Below are positions 48,387-55,941 of a stretch of 55,941 bases of DNA, in pieces (the first letter of the stretch is position 1; the number at the start of each line of letters is the position of its first letter). The notes under the pieces were generated by a model that was not told the DNA's origin, searched no databases, and worked only from the letters and a program-made list of their open reading frames with translations. Source of the stretch: an uncultured Sphingomonadales bacterium (GTDB taxonomy: Bacteria > Pseudomonadota > Alphaproteobacteria > Sphingomonadales > Sphingomonadaceae). The translations under genes were made by a program, and so were the position numbers. The stretch covers positions 1-55,941 of the forward strand of contig CAIPUN010000064.1 of NCBI GenBank assembly GCA_903868245.1. Reading direction: 5' to 3'.

Positions 48387-48468
48387 AGGGTCAGGACCAC
48401 TTAAATCCACCTTCACGGCGTTAAAATGGCCTCAAACCGCGAAGGTGAATTTAAGTGGTCCTGACCCT
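48387..48468. repeat. Inverted repeat with 28-bp arms and 26-bp spacer, related to family B palindrome
   Basis: Left agggtcaggaccacttaaatccaccttc (48387-48414), right gaaggtgaatttaagtggtcctgaccct (48441-48468); one mismatch; right arm shares GGTCCTGACCCTAA with family B. Confidence 0.93.
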
Positions 48469-48509
48469 AACAGTCTTTGCGGCTGGCGCAACAATCGGCT
48501 AGAGGCAGC

Positions 48510-49244
48510 ATGATGAACGACACCGTATCCTTTGGCTATGAGGAAGTTAGCCCCGAAGAAAAGACGCAGCGCGTTGGCGCCGTCTTTTCCAATGTTGCAC
48601 GCAAATATGACATCATGAACGATGCGATGTCGGGCGGCATGCATCGTTTGTGGAAAGATAGCTTCGTGCGCCGCGTTAAGCCGCGCGCGGGTGAGGATAT
48701 TCTCGACATGGCCGGCGGCACGGGCGACATCGCCTTCCGCATGGAAAAATCAGGCGCGCAGGTCACCGTATCCGACATTAACGAAGATATGTTGGATGTC
48801 GGCATGGAACGCGCCATGGAGCGCGGCATCGACAGCCTCATCTGGTCTCCACAAAATGCCGAGACTTTGACATTCCCCGATGCGCATTTTGATGCCTACA
48901 CAATTGCTTTTGGCATCCGCAATGTCACCGACATTCCCAAGGCCTTGCGTGAGGCACATCGCGTTCTGCGTTATGGCGGCCGTTTTTTCTGCCTGGAATT
49001 TTCAACCGTCGAATGGCCTGGCCTTGCACAATTATATGATGTTTACTCGGACAAATTGGTGCCTAAGCTGGGTAAGGCTATCGCAGGCGATGAAGACAGC
49101 TATCGCTATCTGGTCGAATCCATCCGCCGGTTCCCCGATATGCAGAATTTCAAACGCATGATTGGTGAGGCTGGCTTTGTCCAAACAAAGGTCGAACCCA
49201 TATTGGGCGGTCTGGTCGCGATCCACAGCGGCTGGAAGGTTTAA
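48510..49244 (+). CDS. ubiE: Demethylmenaquinone/ubiquinone methyltransferase UbiE
   Basis: FSNVARKYDIMNDAMSGGMHRLWKDSFV; DMAGGTGDIAFRM; FGIRNVTDIPKALREAHRVLRYGGRFFCLEFS. Confidence 0.97.
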   Translation: MMNDTVSFGYEEVSPEEKTQRVGAVFSNVARKYDIMNDAMSGGMHRLWKDSFVRRVKPRAGEDILDMAGGTGDIAFRMEKSGAQVTVSDINEDMLDVGMERAMERGIDSLIWSPQNAETLTFPDAHFDAYTIAFGIRNVTDIPKALREAHRVLRYGGRFFCLEFSTVEWPGLAQLYDVYSDKLVPKLGKAIAGDEDSYRYLVESIRRFPDMQNFKRMIGEAGFVQTKVEPILGGLVAIHSGWKV

Positions 49245-49255
49245 ACCCGCACCTA

Positions 49256-50800
49256 ATGACTCGTCCCGTCACCCACATCATTCGTTTGCTCAAATGGGGC
49301 CGCGTATTGGCGCGCCATGGGGCGCTGCGCGCCATTGAGGCGGATCGCAACACCCCTGCGCAAGTCAAGCGCCTTTGCCGCATCGCGCGTTTTGGGACGA
49401 TCCAGCCAAAGGTACCGGATTATGCCGGCGCATTTCGCGCCATTGGTCCAGCCGCGATCAAACTCGGCCAAACGCTGGCCACCCGGCCCGACATCATTGG
49501 CGAAGAGGCTGTGCATAATCTGTTGATGCTGCAGGACCAGTTACCGCCAGCGTCCTTTGACCAAGTCTATGCGCAGATTGACAACAGCCTGAATAAGCCC
49601 GCGTCTGCTCTATTTGAATATATCGACCCTGTGCCGGTGGGCGCGGCCTCCATCGCGCAAGTACACCGTGCCCGCACGAACGAGGGCAAGGATGTCGCAA
49701 TCAAGGTGCTGCGTCCCGGCATTCGTGAGCAATTCGCCCGCGACATCGAAACCTATGAGTGGGCCGCCGCGCATTTAGAGGCGCTTGGTGGCGAAGCGGC
49801 GCGGTTGCGGCCGCAACTGGTTATCGCAAATCTGAAACGCTGGACCTTGCGCGAACTCGATTTGCGGCGCGAGGCGGCAAGCGCATCCGAATTGAAAGAT
49901 GCGATGGTCGCCGTCGAAGGCTATAATATTCCGACCATCGATTGGGACCGCACGTCTGGCCGTGTGCTGACGCTCGAATGGATCGACGGCGTCAAAATAT
50001 CCGATATCGATGCGCTGAAGGCGGCGGGCCATGACCTCAATAAATTAGCCGAAAAGCTTGTCCTCACATTTTTGCGGCAAGCGATTTCGGAGGGCTTTTT
50101 CCATGCCGATATGCATCAGGGCAATTTATTCGTCCGCGCAGACGGCACGATTGTCGCCATTGATTTTGGCATCATGGGCAGGATCAACCGCCAAGCACGC
50201 TTCTGGCTGGCGGAAATTCTCTATGGCCTGACTACCGGTAATTATAAGCGCGTCGCCGAAATCCATTTCGAGGCGCAATATGTGCCAAGCTATCACAATG
50301 TAGACGAATTCGCGACCGCCCTGCGCGCCGTTGGCGAGCCAACACGCGGCAAGCCGGTGAGCGAATTGTCTGTCGGGCAAATGCTCGATAGCCTTTTCGC
50401 GATTACGCGCGATTTCGACATGCAGACGCAGCCGCATCTGTTGTTGCTGCAAAAAACGATGGTGATGGTTGAGGGCATTGCGACCTCATTAAACCCAAGC
50501 ATCAACATGTGGGATGTCGCCGCGCCTTACGTGCGCGACTGGATACGCGGCGAATTGGGACCAGAAGCCATGCTGGCCGATGGCCTGCGCAAACAAGCCG
50601 ATACGCTGAAGATGATCCCCGATATCATCCGCCGCTTGGATGAACAGCTTCCCCGCAAAGGCGGCGCGCCCGAACCGCCACCTTTGCCAATTGTGCCATT
50701 GATTTGGGAACGTAAGGGTCAAAGCAACACTGCGCGTTATGCATGGGTAGCGGCATTGGCCGGGGCCTTGGGTGCGGCTGGTATGTGGCTTTGGGGTTGA
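49256..50800 (+). CDS. ubiB: Ubiquinone biosynthesis protein UbiB (ABC1/ADCK family)
   Basis: GPAAIKLGQTLATRPDIIGEEAVHNLLMLQDQLPP, VGAASIAQVHRA, GFFHADMHQGNLFVRADGTIVAIDFGIMGR. Confidence 0.96.
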   Translation: MTRPVTHIIRLLKWGRVLARHGALRAIEADRNTPAQVKRLCRIARFGTIQPKVPDYAGAFRAIGPAAIKLGQTLATRPDIIGEEAVHNLLMLQDQLPPASFDQVYAQIDNSLNKPASALFEYIDPVPVGAASIAQVHRARTNEGKDVAIKVLRPGIREQFARDIETYEWAAAHLEALGGEAARLRPQLVIANLKRWTLRELDLRREAASASELKDAMVAVEGYNIPTIDWDRTSGRVLTLEWIDGVKISDIDALKAAGHDLNKLAEKLVLTFLRQAISEGFFHADMHQGNLFVRADGTIVAIDFGIMGRINRQARFWLAEILYGLTTGNYKRVAEIHFEAQYVPSYHNVDEFATALRAVGEPTRGKPVSELSVGQMLDSLFAITRDFDMQTQPHLLLLQKTMVMVEGIATSLNPSINMWDVAAPYVRDWIRGELGPEAMLADGLRKQADTLKMIPDIIRRLDEQLPRKGGAPEPPPLPIVPLIWERKGQSNTARYAWVAALAGALGAAGMWLWG

Positions 50801-50830
50801 GGCAAGCTTTCCTCTCGACGTCGCGCCAGC

Positions 50831-50858
50831 TTGACCTTTGCATTTATGCGCATAAGAT
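50831..50858 (+). promoter_or_regulatory. Candidate promoter/operator of ccdAB with perfect 12-bp palindrome TTATGCGCATAA
   Basis: TTGACC (50831-50836), 16-nt spacer, TAAGAT (50853-50858); palindrome at 50844-50855. Confidence 0.5.
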
Positions 50859-50864
50859 GTGCGC

Positions 50865-51110
50865 ATGAATAAACCTTCCCAGTTTACCGCGCCCCGGCGT
50901 CCTACCAATGTAAGCTTGCCCAGCGATATGGTTGACGAGGCCAAGCGCCTTGGCATCAACGTGTCGCAAGCCTGCGAAACCGGACTGCAGGAACAGGTGC
51001 GCAAAGCATTGGGCGAGGAGTGGAAACGCGAAAACCGTCAGGCTATAGAGAGCTGGAACAAATGGGTGACCGAAAACGGTATGCCATATGATGAATATCG
51101 CCAGTTTTAA
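50865..51110 (+). CDS. ccdA: CcdA family type II antitoxin
   Basis: RHH-like N-terminus PTNVSLPSDMVDEAKRLGINVSQACETGLQEQVRK and CcdA tail EEWKRENRQAIESWNKWVTENGMPYDEYRQF. Confidence 0.93.
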   Translation: MNKPSQFTAPRRPTNVSLPSDMVDEAKRLGINVSQACETGLQEQVRKALGEEWKRENRQAIESWNKWVTENGMPYDEYRQF

Positions 51111-51406
51111 TGGCGCGTTTTGACATTTACAAAGGCGCAAACACACGCGGTCTGTTGCTGGATATCCAGTCCGATTTGCTGGATGAATTTGGCAGTCGGG
51201 TGGTTGTGCCGTTATTGCCAGCTGAAGACATGCAATCCGTGTCGCGATTGCATCCCATCTTTGTTATTAATGATGAAACTTACATTATGTCGACCCATCT
51301 CATCTTCGCCATTCCGCTTGATAGGCTTGGCCCCAAAATAGGTTCTTTGGCGCAGGAAGATTTGGTCATCACCTCGGCAGTCGATAAATTATTCAGCGGA
51401 TATTGA
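51110..51406 (+). CDS. ccdB: CcdB family gyrase-poison-type toxin
   Basis: MARFDIYKGANTRGLLLDIQSDLLDEFGSRVVVPLLPA...LHPIFVINDETYIMSTHLIFAIPLDRLGPKIGSL; 1-nt overlap with ccdA. Confidence 0.92.
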   Translation: MARFDIYKGANTRGLLLDIQSDLLDEFGSRVVVPLLPAEDMQSVSRLHPIFVINDETYIMSTHLIFAIPLDRLGPKIGSLAQEDLVITSAVDKLFSGY

Positions 51407-51411
51407 AGCGC

Positions 51412-52677
51412 ATGGTCGAAAAACGCATCCTCCTCATCGTCACGGGCGGCATTGCCGCGTATAAGTCGCTTGAGCTTGTCCGCTTACTGAAGCGTCAAGG
51501 CCTATCTGTGCGCGCGGTCATGACGCAAAGTGCGACGGAGTTTGTAACGCCTTTGTCCATGTCCGTGATGACCGAAGACCAAGTTTATGGCGATATGTTC
51601 GACCTGAAGGAAGAACGTGAGATTGGCCATATACAGTTGAGCCGACAGGCCGACTTGGTCGTCATCTGCCCCGCCACTGCCAACATCTTGGCGAAAATGG
51701 CGGCGGGCATATCCGACGATCTTGCAACCACCATTTTGTTGGCGACCGATAAGCCTGTGCTTGCCGTTCCCGCGATGAATGTCCGCATGTGGAACCATCC
51801 GGCAACACAGCGTAATTTGGCGCAATTGCGCGCCGATGGCATCCACATTATGGCCCCTGATGAAGGCGCAATGGCGTGCGGCGAATTTGGCCCCGGACGA
51901 TTGCCGGAACCACCAGCTATTGCCGAGCAAATTTGCATAATGTTAGGGCATCCCTTTGATGTAATGCTGGCATCGGGTCGTTCGCCTACGACGGTGCCAA
52001 GCGGCGTTCCGATTGCAACGCAGCAGAATCTTCCATTGTCCGGCCAACGCATCTTGGTAACCGCAGGCCCAACGCATGAGGCGATTGACCCTGTGCGCTA
52101 TATTGCCAATCGTTCTTCGGGGCGTCAGGGCTTTGCCATCGCCGCCGCCGCCGCAGACCTCGGCGCGGAGGTCACGCTCATTGCCGGCCCCGTCCATTTG
52201 GCGACCCCGCGCGGCGTCGTACGAATTGACATCGAAACTGCGCTTGAAATGCAGACGGAAGTTGAAAAAGCCTTGCCCGTCGATGCCGCCATCCTAGTGG
52301 CTGCCGTCGCCGATTGGCGCGCTGCGCAGGCGCCTGAACAAAAAATCAAGAAAGACGGCGGTGGTATTCCCGCGCTGAACTTAACCGAAAATCCCGATAT
52401 CCTCGCTAGCCTTGCCACGCATGCCAATCGTCCAAAGCTGCTTATCGGTTTTGCGGCGGAGACCGAGAAGATTGTCGAGCATGCGCAGGCAAAGCTCGCC
52501 AAAAAGGGGTGCGACTGGATTGTCGCCAATGACGTGTCGGGTGATGTAATGGGCGGCGCTAACAACGCGTTTCATATCGTCACCAAGGACGGCGTAGATA
52601 GCTGGCCCGAAAGTACCAAGGACGTGATTGCCCGTAAATTGATGGAGAAGGTTGCCGATGCACTCGCAAAAGGTTGA
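51412..52677 (+). CDS. coaBC: Bifunctional phosphopantothenoylcysteine decarboxylase/phosphopantothenate--cysteine ligase
   Basis: [73 protein letters not shown]. Confidence 0.97.
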   Translation: MVEKRILLIVTGGIAAYKSLELVRLLKRQGLSVRAVMTQSATEFVTPLSMSVMTEDQVYGDMFDLKEEREIGHIQLSRQADLVVICPATANILAKMAAGISDDLATTILLATDKPVLAVPAMNVRMWNHPATQRNLAQLRADGIHIMAPDEGAMACGEFGPGRLPEPPAIAEQICIMLGHPFDVMLASGRSPTTVPSGVPIATQQNLPLSGQRILVTAGPTHEAIDPVRYIANRSSGRQGFAIAAAAADLGAEVTLIAGPVHLATPRGVVRIDIETALEMQTEVEKALPVDAAILVAAVADWRAAQAPEQKIKKDGGGIPALNLTENPDILASLATHANRPKLLIGFAAETEKIVEHAQAKLAKKGCDWIVANDVSGDVMGGANNAFHIVTKDGVDSWPESTKDVIARKLMEKVADALAKG

Positions 52678-53107
52678 TATCCGCGTCAAGCGCCTGGACC
52701 ATGGCGCTGACCTACCAATGCCCGCATATGCGACAGCCGGCGCGGCAGGCATGGATATTTGCGCAGCCGAAAGCCTGACCCTGTGCGCCGGCAAACGCCA
52801 CGCCGTTGCAACCGGTTTCGCCTTTGCCATTCCTGATGGCTATGAAGTTCAAGTGCGTCCGCGCTCCGGCCTGGCCCTAAAACATGGCATCACCTGCCTC
52901 AACACCCCCGGCACTATCGACAGCGATTATCGCGGCGAAGTGAAGGTCATCCTTGCCAATTTGGGCGAAGAAGATTTCGTCATAAACACAGGCGACCGGA
53001 TCGCGCAAATTGTTGTCGCACCAGTCACGCAAGGGATAATGGTCGAAGTTGACGCCTTGGATGATACGGATCGGGGCACCGGAGGCTTTGGTTCCACCGG
53101 CGTATGA
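52658..53107 (+). CDS. dut: dUTP diphosphatase
   Basis: [73 protein letters not shown]. Confidence 0.97.
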   Translation: MHSQKVDIRVKRLDHGADLPMPAYATAGAAGMDICAAESLTLCAGKRHAVATGFAFAIPDGYEVQVRPRSGLALKHGITCLNTPGTIDSDYRGEVKVILANLGEEDFVINTGDRIAQIVVAPVTQGIMVEVDALDDTDRGTGGFGSTGV

Positions 53108-53868
53108 CGCTGCGCGACCAACAACTTGACCGTTACGCCCGGCATATTGTGCTGCGCGATATTGGCGGCGCGGGTCAGTCCAAATTGCTGTCGAGCCATG
53201 TGCTGCTGATCGGGGCGGGTGGCATTGGTTGCCCCGCCCTGCAATATCTGGCGGCGGCGGGCGTTGGGACGATCAGCGTCGTTGATGATGACATTGTGTC
53301 CCTGTCCAACCTTCAACGGCAAATTCTGTACACCGAAGCCGACATTGGTACGGCAAAGGTCGATGCCGCTGGCGCCGCCGTCGCGCGCTTAAATCCTGAT
53401 GTGACATTCCGCGGCCTTAAGCAGCGCATTGACCGCTCCACTGCGGCAGATATCCTCAAGGGCGTCGATGTCGTCATCGACGGCTGCGATAATTTCGCGA
53501 CGCGTCTGATCGTCAACGATCTGTGCCTTGCCGCCAAAGTGCCGTTGGTCAGCGCCGCGATTGGCCAGTTTCATGGCCAAATTGGTACCTTCACTGGTTG
53601 GGCAGAAGACGCCCCCTGCTATCGTTGTTTCGTCGGCGACGCGCATGACCCCGATGATTGCGACGACTGCGCCACGCAAGGCGTGCTGGGCGCGATGTGC
53701 GGGCTCATGGGATCCTTTGCCGCGATGGAGGCCATTCGTGCGCTGACCGGCTTTGGAGAAGCCCAGATAGGCAAGCTGCATTTGTTCGACGGCATGGCTC
53801 CTGCGATGCGGACTATCCGCCTGCCAAAAGACCCCGCTTGCAAGAGCTGTGGTGGGTTAACTGCCTAA
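53104..53868 (+). CDS. moeB: HesA/MoeB/ThiF family adenylyltransferase
   Basis: [67 protein letters not shown]; CxxC pairs. Confidence 0.88.
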   Translation: MTLRDQQLDRYARHIVLRDIGGAGQSKLLSSHVLLIGAGGIGCPALQYLAAAGVGTISVVDDDIVSLSNLQRQILYTEADIGTAKVDAAGAAVARLNPDVTFRGLKQRIDRSTAADILKGVDVVIDGCDNFATRLIVNDLCLAAKVPLVSAAIGQFHGQIGTFTGWAEDAPCYRCFVGDAHDPDDCDDCATQGVLGAMCGLMGSFAAMEAIRALTGFGEAQIGKLHLFDGMAPAMRTIRLPKDPACKSCGGLTA

Positions 53869-54564
53869 TATCTCTTCCACCCACGCCGGCACCACTTCCG
53901 TTGCTGGGCCGTGCCGCGATTTTGTGAACCATGATGAGCCATGCGATGGTTCAAGGTTCAGTTCCAATGTTTGTATGCCTTTTTCTCGTGCTTCACGCAC
54001 AAGGCCAGCGGCAGGATAGACCGCGCCGGATGTGCCAATGCTGACGAACAAATCCGCTTGGTCCAAGGCATCGTAAATATCGTCCATGCGATACGGCATT
54101 TCCCCGAACCAGACGATATCGGGACGCAACCGCCCCGCCACGCCACATGCCGGGCAGGCTGGCCGATCTATCAACGTTCCATGCCAGCGGTGGCGTGCAT
54201 CACAGGCGTTGCACCAAGCGTTCAAATGTTCCCCATGCATATGCAATAGGCGCTGTGTCCCTGCCCGTTCGTGCAAATCATCCACATTTTGTGTCACCAG
54301 AAGCAGATTGCCCGACCATGCCGCATCCAGCTTTGCGAGCGCATAATGCGCGGCATTTGGCTGCACCTGTTGAATATGTTCGCGGCGCATATCGTAAAAG
54401 CGCAGCACTAAATCGGGATCGCGGGCAAAGGCTTCAGGCGTGGCCACATCTTCTACCTTATGCTGTTCCCACAAGCCGCCTGCGCTGCGGAAGGTATCAA
54501 TGCCGCTTTCGGCGCTAACCCCGGCGCCCGTCAGGATCACGATGTTTTTGATGCCTTGCTTCAC
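53857..54564 (-). CDS. cobB: NAD-dependent protein deacylase (sirtuin)
   Basis: NIVILTGAGVSAESGIDTFRSAGGLWEQ; VTQNVDDLHERAGTQRLLHMHGEH; zinc cysteines; GTG start at 54564 chosen over the long ORF extension. Confidence 0.93.
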   Translation of the reverse strand: MKQGIKNIVILTGAGVSAESGIDTFRSAGGLWEQHKVEDVATPEAFARDPDLVLRFYDMRREHIQQVQPNAAHYALAKLDAAWSGNLLLVTQNVDDLHERAGTQRLLHMHGEHLNAWCNACDARHRWHGTLIDRPACPACGVAGRLRPDIVWFGEMPYRMDDIYDALDQADLFVSIGTSGAVYPAAGLVREAREKGIQTLELNLEPSHGSSWFTKSRHGPATEVVPAWVEEILGS

Positions 54565-54578
54565 TTTGTTTCCTTCAT

Positions 54579-54644
54579 CGTCACCCTGAACTTGTCTCCT
54601 GTCCTTAATATAGTAAGACCAAGACACAAGGTCAGGGCAAGTGA
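54579..54644. repeat. Possible degenerate family-A repeat
   Basis: cgtcaccctgaacttgt at 54579 and weak inverted copy acacaaggtcagggcaagtga near 54624. Confidence 0.4.
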
Positions 54645-54645
54645 T

Positions 54646-55371
54646 ATGAAAATTGGAATTATTGGCAGCGATGGCCGCATGGGTCAGGCTTTGGTCGATG
54701 CAATTATCGCAGACGGCCAGGAGCATGCAGGTGGCGTCGATAAGGACGGCGACCTTGGCGCATTGATTGCTGCATCCGACGTTCTCGTCGATTTTTCGAG
54801 CCCGCACGGCCTTGAGGCCAGTCTCGACGCGTGCGTGGCTGCGGGCAAACCTATCGTCATTGGCACGACCGGGCTGGAAGAGCGCCACCATTTCCTGATT
54901 GATGATGCCGCGCAAGATATTGCCATTTTGCAGACGGGCAACACGTCCTTGGGCGTCAATATGCTTGCCGCCTTGGTAGAGCAAGCCGCGCGCCAGTTGG
55001 GCGAAGACTGGGACATTGAATTATTGGAAATGCACCACCGGCATAAGGTTGACGCCCCGTCGGGCACATCCCTGCTGCTGGGTGAAGCCGCTGCAAAGGG
55101 CCGTGCGGTCGACCTGAAGGATTATAGCGACCGGGGCCGCGACGGGATTACCGGCGCACGCAAGGCCGGCAATATCGGTTTTGCATCCTTACGCGGAGGC
55201 AGCGTGGCGGGCGATCATATGGTTGTTTTTGCCTCTGACAATGAACGCATCGAGCTTGTCCATCGTGCTGAAAACCGCAGTATATTCGCGCGCGGCGCGG
55301 TGAAAGCCGCCGTCTGGCTGACGCGGCAGACCCCCGGCCGATACAATATGCAAGAGGTCCTTGGCCTTTGA
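54646..55371 (+). CDS. dapB: 4-hydroxy-tetrahydrodipicolinate reductase
   Basis: MKIGIIGSDGRMGQALVDAI; VDFSSPHGLEASLDACVAAGKPIVIGTTGL; ELLEMHHRHKVDAPSGTSLLLGEAAAKGR. Confidence 0.97.
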   Translation: MKIGIIGSDGRMGQALVDAIIADGQEHAGGVDKDGDLGALIAASDVLVDFSSPHGLEASLDACVAAGKPIVIGTTGLEERHHFLIDDAAQDIAILQTGNTSLGVNMLAALVEQAARQLGEDWDIELLEMHHRHKVDAPSGTSLLLGEAAAKGRAVDLKDYSDRGRDGITGARKAGNIGFASLRGGSVAGDHMVVFASDNERIELVHRAENRSIFARGAVKAAVWLTRQTPGRYNMQEVLGL

Positions 55372-55941
55372 AGAAAGCCGACATCTTCGAATTTTATCGG
55401 CGCTTGGCGGAGGCCAATCCCGATCCAGAAACCGAATTGGCCTATGGCAATCCTTACCAATTACTCGTGGCCGTCACCTGCTCGGCACAATCGACCGATG
55501 TGGGGGTGAACAAGGCGACAAAGGCTTTGTTCGAGGATGTGAAGACGCCCGCACAAATGGTCGCGCTTGGGCTGGAGGGCTTGAAAGACCATATCAAGAC
55601 CATTGGTCTGTACAATAACAAGGCGAAGAACGTCATCGCTTTGTCGGAAATCCTCGTGCGTGATCATGACGGCGAAGTGCCCGCCAACCGTGATGCATTG
55701 GAAGCTTTGCCCGGCGTCGGCCGCAAAACTGCCAATGTGGTGATGAACACCGCCTTTGGCGCAGAGACCTTCGCCGTCGACACGCATATTTTCCGCGTCG
55801 GCAATCGCACGGGCATTGCGCCCGGAAAAACCGTGGTCGCAGTCGAAAAAGCGCTGGAGAAAGGCACGCCAAAACCGTTTCGTATTGGCGCGCATCATTG
55901 GCTGATCTTGCATGGCCGCTATATCTGTAAGGCACGCACGC
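55368..55941 (+). CDS. nth: Endonuclease III (TTG start; runs off right edge)
   Basis: Frame read from 55368: YQLLVAVTCSAQSTDVGVNKATKALF...LEALPGVGRKTANVVMNTAFGAETFAVDTHIFRVGNRTG; open to window end. Confidence 0.95.
   Translation, partial: MKKADIFEFYRRLAEANPDPETELAYGNPYQLLVAVTCSAQSTDVGVNKATKALFEDVKTPAQMVALGLEGLKDHIKTIGLYNNKAKNVIALSEILVRDHDGEVPANRDALEALPGVGRKTANVVMNTAFGAETFAVDTHIFRVGNRTGIAPGKTVVAVEKALEKGTPKPFRIGAHHWLILHGRYICKART

Noticed and set aside
54565-54984. N-terminal extension of the cobB ORF
   Set aside because: Runs antisense through dapB; sirtuin homology starts at KQGIKNIVILTGAG, so a GTG start at 54564 is more sensible
1-55941. Prophage, CRISPR array, integrative element, tRNA/rRNA genes, secondary-metabolite cluster
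   Set aside because: None seen: no integrase, phage structural genes, regularly spaced repeats or tRNA cloverleaf recognised by reading; a tRNAscan/CRISPR finder run would confirm

Overview
The window is a contiguous chromosomal segment from an alphaproteobacterium, most likely a sphingomonad (order Sphingomonadales), judged from gene content, neighbourhoods and protein style. No database search was run. It is densely packed with housekeeping genes. Main blocks, left to right: 3' start fragment of a nitronate-monooxygenase-like gene; glycosyltransferase; selO; assimilatory sulfate cluster (cobA-DUF2849-cysI-DUF934-cysH); rpmH-rnpA-yidD-yidC-yihA; aroC/fabI/yihY/dnaJ-like; pdxH/CDF transporter/PhzF; mgtE; nudC/serine hydrolase/mutY; DciA-like/two DsbA-like/smc; ATP-dependent DNA ligase plus its exonuclease; glpK; dapE; mltA; Tim44-like/secB/murJ/trpS; and the conserved dnaA-rpsT-mutM-ubiE-ubiB-coaBC-dut neighbourhood, with a ccdAB toxin-antitoxin pair inserted between ubiB and coaBC; then moeB/cobB/dapB/nth. 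I found no prophage, CRISPR array, rRNA, tRNA or intact transposase. I did not find a convincing large undescribed multi-gene system. The best signals are smaller: (1) a 15-bp hairpin at the end of the dnaJ-like gene that would hide the ribosome-binding site of the downstream yihY gene; (2) an in-frame amber stop that cuts the last 32 codons from a class-C-type serine hydrolase; (3) a repeated 16-bp palindrome TAGGGTCCTGACCCTA whose ends serve as gene stop codons, plus a related 28-bp inverted repeat; (4) a ccdAB module wired tightly ahead of coaBC/dut, with a palindromic and probably leaderless promoter and an unusual CcdB C-terminus; (5) a second dispersed repeat family (cgtCATCCTGAACTTGTTTCAGGAT).
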